From Setomelanomma holmii (lineage: Eukaryota; Ascomycota; Dothideomycetes; Pleosporales; Phaeosphaeriaceae), in assembly GCA_010015745.1 (NCBI GenBank), contig ML978264.1, positions 1-64,000 on the forward strand: a stretch of 64,000 bases of DNA, given 5' to 3'. Positions 1 through 9,359 of this stretch are shown here, piece after piece (positions within the stretch are counted from its first letter, which is position 1; every line of letters starts with the position of its first letter). The position numbers and the translations under genes are program-made. A model generated the notes under the pieces. That model searched no databases, was not told where the DNA came from, and saw nothing but the letters and a program-made list of their open reading frames with translations.

Positions 1-39
1 CTCAAGTAAGAGAAGATGGAGCTCAAGTAAGAGAAGATG
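1..39. repeat. 21-bp direct repeat, about two copies
   Basis: An 18-base string starting CTCAAGTAAG occurs at 1-18 and again at 22-39, so the period is 21 bp. The window may begin inside a longer array. No function is visible. Confidence 0.7.
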
Positions 40-433
40 AGAGCATAGAACGAGAGATGTACCACGTTCTCAGCAATGAGGAAGAAGCAACGGCTACAGC
101 TAGTCGTGCTGCAGTTATTTCCTTGCCAAGTGAGTGTTTACGCCTCCGGAACGCTAGTGCCATTGACTGATGGGAGTAGTGAGAGAATGAGTGAGTGGGC
201 GGTCGTGGGTGAAGTACTGCTCTTATCGACGGTATCATCTCACCCGCTGATATCACTCGAGCTGCAGGCAAGCTAGAGCTCGTGATAGCACAGTAGAGGG
301 AGAAGGTACAAAAGAGGTTCCTACGGCGAGGTGCTTCGCTTCTTCTTCACGAAGCTTCGATTGGCACTGCTTCTTCACGATAGCCAGCAACAAGCTCGGC
401 TCGAGTATCTTCACACTCTCCTCTTACACAGCG

Positions 434-482
434 ACTCTACCTCAACTCTACCTCAACTCTACCTCAACTCTACCTCAACTCA
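434..482. repeat. 11-bp tandem repeat (CTCAACTCTAC)n
   Basis: The unit CTCAACTCTAC is repeated at 441, 452 and 463, with partial copies on both sides. It ends about 25 bp before the first ATG of the next gene, so it may lie in that gene's 5' untranslated region. Confidence 0.8.
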
Positions 483-505
483 GCTTGTACGCTTTCGACT
501 GCAGC

Positions 506-1739
506 ATGTCATGTATGGCGCCCAATCGTCGGCATCGAAACGGCAAAGCTGTGGAGTACAACATTGCATGTCTCTTCGATGAAGACAAATTCGGCTGCTT
601 GAAGGACGAACAACTGCGATTTCGTGACCAGTACGGGTTTACAGGTCGAAAGCGAAGCATTGACGAGGTCGATATCAATGAGTACGAGGAAGATGGAGAA
701 TATACTGGCCCACTACGTGCAGGATGTAAGAGAGACTGCCCACCGCAGGCACGTCGCACGGGGGGCCCAACCATTAATTCTGTGAGTTCTTGGGGTACGA
801 TCGTTCCAAGTATGGAAATGCTGACTGCCTCGAAGCCACGAGCGAACATGAATTCAACTGTGAAGGACGACGAAGTTGAGGATGCGCCGCCGCTGCTCTC
901 CTCCACCTGTTCCAGCAAGGTCGAGCAGGCGCTGCTGAGACAGAAGTGCCGCTAGCCACAAGACCTTTTCGAGAGCGCCCTCCACCACCGCGTGCACATG
1001 CCTTTACCGACAGGCCTATTCCTGTCAGCCTCCCAAACGATCACGACTTGCGGGTTGCTTCCTATATCCATTGTGGTCGAAAGTTCATTCGTGACGAGAC
1101 TGACAGCACAAATCTTAAAAGCTACCAGTGCAAGCCTGACGAGGAAATTGAGGTGTTGGCCTTCGTGGCTGACCACCGGCGTAAGTATCAGCCGAAAGGT
1201 GAGAGAAAGGCGGACGGACTAGGGGCTAGGGAATATCTTGCTGTCAGGAAGACCATCATGCGAGATGAGAAGAAACTCAAGGAATGGGACAAGGAGCGAG
1301 AAGAGAAAGAGCGCAAACGACATAGGGATTCAGCAAAGGCGGAGGTGAAGGAGGAGAGTCTAAATGGGCTTCAATTCCGCGGCAAGCTTTTAGTAAAGAT
1401 CTTCGGGTCAGTCAGACTGATTTAGCTTCCATTTCATGGGCATTACTAACTTCTGATAGTAACAATATGCAGAGCAGGCCATCTTGGGCCGTAACTATGA
1501 TCTTCCACAACATATGCCGCATCATCTTCACCTTTCAATTCCTAATCTCTGAAATGCAGCTGTTCTCTATTGGCCTTGCAACTCAGCAAATCTGGATCCT
1601 CACGGGGAGATCCTTTACGGCTAAGATGTTTTCAACGACACAGTTCGTCTTGCGATTGCTACTTCAACTCTCCTTCGGCGAAGGGAGAGTCTCTGAGCAA
1701 CACGGTCAACATTTGTATTCATATCGATTGGGAGGCTAG
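506..1739 (+). CDS. Hypothetical protein, three exons, no recognised domain
   Basis: The product is not recognised. Three open stretches join cleanly as exons 506-859, 916-1406 and 1460-1739, giving 374 codons plus stop. Intron 1 (860-915) has a GTGAAG donor, a pyrimidine-rich stretch and a TTCCAG acceptor. Intron 2 (1407-1459) has a GTCAGT donor and a textbook TACTAAC branch site before its AG. The protein has an acidic N-terminal part, a proline-rich middle (PPPPRA) and a strongly charged Lys/Glu stretch (DKEREEKERKRHRD) that could be helical. There is no signal peptide. The ATG at 506 was chosen as the first in frame; an ATG at 515 is also possible. The introns support a real gene, but no family was identified, and the last exon is the least certain. 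Confidence 0.45.
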
Positions 1740-2703
1740 CAAGCATGCGATTTGGAGGAACAACGGCACTTTTGATTCAGCACTTTGGGAACCGCGACAC
1801 AGGCTATGTCGAAGGCAGTCTCTTATCTTGACAGCGTTTCATCGAGGTGATCATGGAAATCGAGCGTCGGCTTCACACATTTTTGAACCTCACAAACCCT
1901 GCTTCACATTCTTCCAGTCCATACAAAAACGATTTCATGCATTCTTTCCTCTTCAAAGTGATTGTCATGTAAAGTCTGCAATGCTCATGCTAAGCTGTCT
2001 CTTACCAAGCGCCCTTCATGCTCTTCCTCTCAGTTCACTTAAAAGCGCAGTAATGTATTACCGCTCTCCTTCTTCCCGTAACTAGATGACCTTTCGCCAC
2101 ATAGCAAACTCAGTCTCTCTTCATCATACAATTCTCCATCCTTTATACTTTCTTTACAGTTGAATTCTACGTCTCCATCTCCTCATATACATACACGTTC
2201 CAAGTACTCGGAATCTTGGCGCATTCAAACGCCCATCCCTGTATCTGTTTCTGAGTAAATGCAAAGAATTATCCTACTCCAATAATACAAAGCTGCATGA
2301 CAACATTAGTACACTATCGCACTGCACTCAATGCTCTCGGGATCCTCGTTTACGTTGAAGAGCGTCGTGTATGAAAGCATGTTCATGGAGCGCACATGCT
2401 CAAATGCTTTACGCGGACAAGATTTAATACAAGAGAGCAAGAGTGGATACAGTATTCGCGTGAGCATGTATGGATGCATGTCGATGTGTGGATGACATAA
2501 GTCTATTAGTGCTCCATGTTGTTGCTCTAAAGTTGCACACAAGCCACCACATAGCACAACTCAAGACTCTGCGAATCTTCGTCGTGACGAGGATGCTTCT
2601 CGCTGTACACATCGTAGTCGACAAATTCTGAAACTATTTTGCATCTTCGGATAGTATATTGATAATCGTACACCCATTCACTCCTTCAGGCTATACCAGT
2701 ACA
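1740..2703. other. Intergenic, nothing recognised
   Basis: AT-richer, convergent 3' region between the hypothetical gene and the Mmc1-like gene. Short open frames on both strands resemble no known protein. Confidence 0.6.
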
Positions 2704-4805
2704 TTAGTCCTTCCCAATCCTCCCCAACGCCCCTCTTACCCTCATCACAGCCTCTCTCGCCTCCCTCCTCTCCTTCACACCTTCATCCTCTCCCACCACA
2801 ACACCCGCTCTTCTCCTCTGCTCGTCCTTAATAATCATCCTGACAACCTCCTCCGTTCTCTTCAAGCACAATTTCCCCTCTTCCCTCGCCGTGCCTTCCC
2901 ACACCTCCCTCGCGCCCTCCCACAGCTTCTGCATGCGGCGCAGCGAGAATGTGAGACCAAGAGCAGTGACAGCTGATGCCTCGAAGACGGAGAAGGATTC
3001 AACAGAGACGTAGATAAGTGCGGATAGGGCGGAGGAGATGGATGTTGTGCTAAATGTTTGTAGGATAAGGCGTTGGGCGAGGGCTTGGAGTGGTGGAACG
3101 GTGTCGGTGATGAGCTCGGTACGGGCAGCGGGGATGTGTTCGGGCCAAGGAATGGATTTGCGGACGTCGGTTGAGAGATCTAGTCGTGGGTTCTCGATCG
3201 CTGGGGCGGTTTCTAGTGTCGTGGCTTCTGGAACAACGTAGCCAATGCGTTGCGGTAGTTCGTCTGGGTAGCCAGCTTGGTTCATGCGTCCAGCGAGGTA
3301 GATGCTGTTCTTCTCAGCGCTAGTAAGCCATCTCCGCTCGAGGATTTCGGTTGCTAGCATCGTGACGTCGTCGACGCGCCAGAAGAGCTTCCACCATGCG
3401 AGCTTGTGCCAATTGCGTGACGAGAAGGCTTCATCGAGTTGATCGCGGAGTTCGGTGTGGGACTGCTCGGCCCATGAGTCGAGGTTTTTGGTAACAGATG
3501 TGGAAGCTATATCTGCGTTTGGTAGGGAAGCGAGTGTGTGAAGCTGTGCAGTGTCGGCCTTGAACAGATTTGCTTCGACATCATCGATGATGGAGGTGAT
3601 GAATGTCTTCATAATAGGCTTGACAAGTTGAGAAGGTTCGAGGTCTTGTGTAAGCCATGTTGCAAGTGATGGCAGACCACTCCTGTACCAGCCCTGTTCG
3701 TACGCGACCGAGTTCTGGATGGACTCGCGAAATGTTGCCAAGGCTGTCCTACCAGTCTCAAGATTGATTGCCGTGCTTTCATGTTGCACGTCGACTCCCG
3801 GCTCTTCTGAAGGCGGAGGAAGATCGATGGCAAGTCTCGTCATCTCACTCAAGCCTTCAGCAGTATCCGAAGTGAACTTTCCAAAGGCTATTGCGCTGTC
3901 AAGGCCTTCTCCAAGTATTATAGTCTTGTGCACAGGGTACGGCACAGGCAGCCCTCTTGCAGACGTCGCTGGTAGTTTTGGTACTAGTATCGACTCCTCT
4001 GAGCTCTCGGTTGAGGCCGCAATCGCATTTGATACATTGGCGTTGAGTGTTGAGATCAGCACCTCAAGATTGTGCGCGCGTAATACTCGTGACGGTACGG
4101 ACAGAGTTTTGTACAGTGGTGTTGGAGCATGCTCGTCCGCTTCGTCGCCATACCTAGTACCAGTGTCAGTAGTTATTCAGAGTAGTGTACCTCTTGGTTA
4201 CACGTACTTCAACAGAACCGCCTTCTGGTTTCCAGCGTCCGCCTTCTCAAGCTCATTCTCCCATTGCTCCTCTGCACCCAACGGATCTGCGAGCAGGAGT
4301 CGAGCTAGTCGCTGTGCGCTTTTCTGGCTGTTCAGACCAAGAACTATTCTTGACGTCAGATCTGCTTCACGAAATCCTCGTGTCTATGTGACCTACCCGC
4401 AACCCTAACGACAGCATCTTGCGCCGCCAGTCCCCCAAGCGCCAATTGCAGTCTACTTATATTGACATAATTTTCTGCAGCTCCGCCGAGTGCTGACAGA
4501 GCATCGTGGAGCTCTTTGTTCCTTGCTGGTATGTTCGGGCGTAGGTTTATCGCGGTCGGCGAGACGTATGTGGATGCGGAGCGGATGCGGAGGTTCAGCG
4601 AGCGTGGCGTCGCGGAAGCGCGACAACGACAGGCACACGAAAGGCGTGCAATTAATCTTCCATTAAGGAGTTTCGTCAATCGCGGCGCAGTGGCCGCCCA
4701 TGGAGGCATCGGGCTTGGAGATGTGCATTGCGCAAAGCTGCAGCATGTTGAAGTTGACGTAGGTTTTGGCGAAGCTAGCAGCTGGCCGCTGTGGCTCGTG
4801 CGCAT
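2704..4805 (-). CDS. Mmc1-like mitochondrial protein with degenerate GTPase fold
   Basis: Exons 4397-4805, 4208-4343 and 2704-4153 join to 664 codons plus stop; introns are 53 and 54 bp. The N-terminus is rich in Arg and Ser and poor in acidic residues, as in a mitochondrial presequence. Around residues 100-150 lies the segment conserved in the fungal Mmc1 family, ending in VRVAVLGLNSQKSAQRLARL. This sits where a dynamin-type P-loop would be but lacks GxxxxGK[ST]. The C-terminal third has hydrophobic helices (SSALSALIYVSVESF) followed by a charged Arg/Glu helix. From memory, Mmc1 is a dynamin-related mitochondrial inner-membrane protein in fungi that has lost GTPase residues; this name is by resemblance. 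The gene is intact. Location in mitochondria is inferred from the presequence and the family. Confidence 0.6.
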
Positions 4806-5121
4806 TCATGGTTCAAATTCACATGGCATTCAAAGCTTGAAGGGAAATGGCGACACAGTCTCCCTCTTAGGAATAGTTTTCATTGAATGAGAAGCCGACT
4901 TCTTGAGTCGAGGCACTTGGCCAGCAAATTACTCCCTCCTTCGTGAGTTGATGCCCTCTATGTCTTTGTTGTTTGGCCTGCAATACGCCTGCGTGCTTCG
5001 TTCATGGCCTGAACTCTAGAAACGAGCCAAGGTCCTCTGCGTCAACCAGGACTCGAGCTTGGTCCTCAAGTCGAGACATGGCGCTGCTTCCGCTGTCTGA
5101 TCTCGAGCGCCTCAGGGGCAC
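4806..5121. other. Short intergenic region between two minus-strand genes
   Basis: Holds the promoter of the Mmc1-like gene and the 3' end of the calcineurin gene. No specific site is recognised. Confidence 0.5.
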
Positions 5122-7146
5122 CTAGCTCCGCTTGTTGCGCGATGATCCAGCAGACCTGCAGATTGTCAGTACACGATCAAAGCAATGATCGTGCAGCTAC
5201 TCACATGCTAATTCGTCTGGCCACCGTGGCTAGTCCAGTGTCATTATCTGCCTCCTTGGTGGCCTTCTCGAGAGCCTGCTCTCGGCTGATCTCCTGAGAT
5301 TTTCGTACTTCTTCGTGACTGGGCGGAAGTCGCTCGTTCTGTAGATCGACCTTGCGCGCGTCTTCAAAGCTGTGAATCGCTTGCTTGATACCTTCTGCCC
5401 CAAGCATGAGTGTGCCTGCGGGTAGTCGGCCCCCGGATGCTGTCTTCAGCTCAGTAACACGCTCAGACTCCTCACGTAGGACCTGGAATACGCGAGAAAG
5501 TCGGCCAATGGCCAGGATCTTGTTCTTGATCGCACGTCGCTTGAACTCGGTCGATTCTGGGTCGAGGCTGGACAGAGGAGGCGATGCTGGCCCAGAAGCA
5601 ACAGAGCTTGGAGTCTCCTCTTCAAGCTCTTCCTTGGAGCAGGTATTCAGGATGGCAATGAGCATGTCGGTGACTGTTAAGTGTCAGCTTGCAGTAATGT
5701 AAAAGTGTGTGAAATAGCGTACTCTTCTCTCCAACGAAGGGAAGTGACCATGTGAACACATCCATGAAGTTGGGTAGCCAGTATGGATGCGGCGTGCAGT
5801 CTAGTCTCGTTAGTTTGATATCGCGCTAGCCCTTTCATATACTCACTGAATTGCCTGATGTTCATGACGTTGTTCTCGTACTTCAAGACCGCAGCCTTGT
5901 TGTTGTAGACATCCAAGTAATTCGGGGCGCTGAAGATGGTCATGACACTGGGGAAGCCAGTGGTTCGAGTCTTCCTGTACATGCGATATCCGGCATCCTG
6001 GGCTTCGTGTGCACGAATGATCGAGAGCAGATTGTTCTTCTCGAGGAAAGCGCATGCGGCAGGGTACGAAAAGAAGTATGAGCATCCGCGAACATGGTTG
6101 TGGATGAAGAAATCATTAGTTTTCTCCTGCCCAAACTCTTCGAGCGGATCGGCCCAGAGAATATCGCACATCAGACCATGTGTCGGTGGTTCCCGGAAGC
6201 GATCGATCTGTGTCAATTAGCATTTGTGACCCGGGTTTCCTGCCAATACATACGCTCTTTAGGTCATCCAATGTGTGCAGCTCAGGGCTCAGTCCGCCGT
6301 GTATGCACAAGAATTGCTTGTTCATGACTGCAGCAAGGGGCAGCGCGCAGAACGAATCCATGCAAGCTTCATACACCGCTTCTGAGTACTTGTGCTTGCA
6401 CTCGAGCTTGAACGTAAAGTAATCGGTCAAATGCCGGCATTCGTGATTTCCGCGGAGCAGCCAGAGAGTGTTTGGATACCAGATCTTCAATGACCACAGA
6501 TAGAGAACACACTAGGGTCGTGAGTCAACGCCTACAGCATGCGGTGATTCCTCTTACCTCTATACTGAAGTACCCGCGATCAACGTAGTCACCCAAGAAG
6601 AGGTAGCGTGTCTCAGCTGGGTCGCCACCGACTTCGAAAAGCTTCATGAGGTCGTAGTATTGTCCGTGAACATCACCACATACAGTGATTGGTGCATCCA
6701 TCTCTAACAGGTTCGGCTCTGCCTTCAGAATCTCTGTGCCTTTCTTAATGATCCACAGAGCCTGCTGTTCGGTCAGGCGCCCTTCGCGGTAGAAATGCTG
6801 CTTCAAGAATTGAATGTTCGGCTTAGTCCGATCTTGCGGTGAGAAGAACTGCTCATCGGTGGGCGGGTGGAAGGCGGGAGCTTGCACATCTGGGGGTCAC
6901 ATTGCGGTTAGCTGAAGCTCCTGTCGAGTGTTCATGTCGCCTGCTTGCATGCGAGACTACGCATGGCTGCAAGGCTGGGGGAGTAAATGTACCTTTGCAG
7001 ACGCGCTCCATTGTGCTCACTTGCGAGCCGTCTTCCATGGTATGCAGAGTGAAGTCAATCTCGGGTAGCGGCTTCTTCTGTTGGACTGCGCGAATAGCAT
7101 TGTCCAGGTATTTCGCCTGGTCGACGTCCTGCGGGTTGTTCTCCAT
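5122..7146 (-). CDS. cnaA: Calcineurin catalytic subunit A (PP2B phosphatase)
   Basis: Ca2+/calmodulin-activated serine/threonine phosphatase that dephosphorylates Crz1-type factors in stress, wall and hyphal growth signalling. Seven exons (6993-7146, 6558-6889, 6254-6511, 5847-6207, 5723-5800, 5205-5673, 5122-5155) join to 561 codons plus stop. All six introns are about 45-105 bp with GT/AG ends. Catalytic motifs are intact: GDVHGQ near residue 123, then GDYVDRG and LRGNHECR. The calcineurin-B-binding helix and calmodulin-binding region (NKILAIGRLSRVFQVLREE) follow. The autoinhibitory segment (AEGIKQAIHSFEDARK) lies near the C-terminus, which ends in a tiny last exon. The ATG at 7146 was chosen; six further open codons upstream begin with GTG. 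The length matches fungal orthologues, and no lesion is seen. Confidence 0.97.
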
Positions 7147-8132
7147 GCTGGGCAAGCTATGCACGAAGGCGAAAGCTGTAGGCGCGCAAGATTGTTTGTG
7201 GAGGGAGAAGGTAACGCTGCGAGCGCGGACCAGCGAGGGGCGAGTGGCGGCGGGCGGTGAAACGTGTGCCGAGGCTCGATTTAGACGTTGCTAATGTTAA
7301 GGATTAATACAGTTCGTGTACTCGTTAAGCTTGAGAAGTCGTTGGTCTCGTCGCGTGCTCGTGGTGCGTTGGCAGCGGCATCTAGGGCTGAGAATATTAG
7401 GTATCGTCCTGGAGGAAGAGGGGACCCTCGCCAAGCATGCACCGCGAGCAGCTACCAATCAGGGTGGATGGGAACGCGACGTCATGACCGGTGAAGGCAG
7501 GCTTGAGCTGCTTGCATATGCGATTCGTGAGACACATTCGAACTGAACTGCAATGGAAGACTGCACATTCTGCATGATTTGCGCAACCTTGGTGGCCGGC
7601 GCTCATGTGGAATGCACCTCCCAGTGTTTACGCAAATTGGAAGGAACGAACAACACAAGTACTATAACTACAGCACCAGAGTAAGAGTTGGTCTCAAACG
7701 GCATCATTCCAGCGAAGGCACGCTGCTTCGATCAGTAAAGAAGGCAGAGACATGTTCGAGAGCGGTGTCAAGATTTGCATGAGATTAGAGATGTTCAAGT
7801 GAATGTGTTTATTCATTGTTTTTGTACACGCAGTGGTACTTCATATGCGCGATGCGAGGTCACCGACAGCTCTTCCCTTCATACAGACAACAGGGCATGC
7901 CGAACCGCTCTAGGCTCGGTCATGAACGAAAGTATAACATGTGAAGCCCAAGCAAGACCCAATTGGTGTCTATGCCAACCAAGGACGATGATATATGAAC
8001 AAGGAAATAATCGAGGCGTCTGCCTATCCTACAATGCGATGCGTAGGTTTCCAATCCTATCTTCCTCCAACTCCAAACGATGTAATGGGGTATATGTAGA
8101 TGTTTGTTGAGTGGTAATATACGACCAGTCGC
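7147..8132. other. Calcineurin promoter and AA11 gene 3' flank
   Basis: About 1 kb with no convincing gene. Short open frames on both strands have no recognisable domain. Confidence 0.6.
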
Positions 8133-9359
8133 TTAGAGGAAGCGAGCAGCGCTGAGGCGGCGGTGAAGGTGAGCACGAGGGAAGACATGACGCTTTGTCG
8201 CAGCAACGACGGCACCATTTGTGCAAGCCATACCAGCGGCAAGGTCTTGGGCGACTGCGCAGCCACGGTTGCACAGGCCAAATTGCTTAGTGCCAATGCA
8301 GACAACAGCGCCGTCGTTGGTGCACGGTGTGCATTCGCCGTTGCTGGGTGTGGTGCCGTTGTCGCTGGCAGGAGTAGATGGGGCAGGCTTAGCGACAGTG
8401 GGGGTAGTGGGCTGTGCGGCAGGAACGCTGGGCACAGCAGTTGGTCCCGAAGCAGGTGCGGAGGACGCACCAGGAGCGAAGACACCACCAGGGTTGGATG
8501 GAACCTTGGACGATGCTGGGGCGGCGGCAGAAGAAGCAGCAGGCTTCTGGCTGGCCTGGGGCTGGGAAGCAGCGCTAGATTGGACAGGAGTACCTGAGGA
8601 TGGGGTAGCTGGGGTACCAGAGGAAGGGCTTCCGATTGAACCAGCACCGGCACCCATTGCATTCTGCTTGGTGCAGCCGGATCCAGTGAGGGTATCGCCG
8701 AGCGCAGCACCATTACCCTCGATGATAGACTTGCCAGGGCTGGGGTAGTTGAAGTCCTGGCCCTCCGTCGTGCTGCACTCAGTAGCGGGGAGATTGGCCA
8801 CAAACATATCGGGGAGCGAGCTGAGAGCTGCTGAAGCACTGGAGGCAGAAGCGGCACTGGTTCCGCTTCCAACCTGGATTGGCGCGCAGTTCATGTAGAA
8901 CTCGCGGTTGCCGATCTTGTTCAGCCAAGTCCATGCGAATGTGTACTGGCCATCGGGAATGCCGCTAGGCATTGTTACTGGGAAGGTGGCAGCCTGAGTG
9001 CCGTCGGGGTTCTCAGCCAAGTTGCCGGTGGCATTTGATGGGCATCCACCGACGACGCTCTCGATGACCTTCCACTGTGATTGCAGAGTGGGCTTGGAGT
9101 CGGTGGTGATGGAGAACTGACAGGATCCACCGCCATGAGTAGCAGAGCCAAGGAAAGAGATGGTCTTGGTCTCTCCGGCATTCCAGGAGTTCATCTCGGT
9201 GACGTCGTAGACACCAGTACGCTGCTTGCAAGGGAAGTCGCTGGGGGCCAGAGGAGAGCTGTTGAGGGTGTCGAAGCCGTATGGAACGGGGTACTTCATC
9301 CTCATGTGCGCGGAAGCACTGGCGGCAAGAGCCAAGAGGAGGGTAGCTTGGGAGAACAT
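8133..9359 (-). CDS. Secreted AA11-type lytic polysaccharide monooxygenase
   Basis: Copper enzyme expected to cleave chitin oxidatively; single exon of 408 codons. A 17-residue signal peptide ends in ASA, leaving His18 as the mature N-terminus, as the copper histidine brace requires. The second brace His is in the SATHGGGSCQ motif. The axial Tyr is probably in REFYMNCAPI. The catalytic domain runs to about residue 170. A long Ser/Ala/Pro linker follows, then a small Cys-rich module (CTPCTN ... CIGTKQFGLCNRGC) like the C-terminal chitin-binding extension seen in many AA11 proteins. It is intact, unlike the tannase, CBM18 and lyase genes nearby. Family assignment rests on recognised motifs; chitin as substrate is inferred from the family. 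Confidence 0.88.
   Translation of the reverse strand: MFSQATLLLALAASASAHMRMKYPVPYGFDTLNSSPLAPSDFPCKQRTGVYDVTEMNSWNAGETKTISFLGSATHGGGSCQFSITTDSKPTLQSQWKVIESVVGGCPSNATGNLAENPDGTQAATFPVTMPSGIPDGQYTFAWTWLNKIGNREFYMNCAPIQVGSGTSAASASSASAALSSLPDMFVANLPATECSTTEGQDFNYPSPGKSIIEGNGAALGDTLTGSGCTKQNAMGAGAGSIGSPSSGTPATPSSGTPVQSSAASQPQASQKPAASSAAAPASSKVPSNPGGVFAPGASSAPASGPTAVPSVPAAQPTTPTVAKPAPSTPASDNGTTPSNGECTPCTNDGAVVCIGTKQFGLCNRGCAVAQDLAAGMACTNGAVVAATKRHVFPRAHLHRRLSAARFL

Noticed and set aside
8163..8748. Plus-strand Gly/Ala-rich open frames opposite the AA11 gene
   Set aside because: Antisense of the Ser/Ala/Pro linker; low complexity explains the absence of stops.
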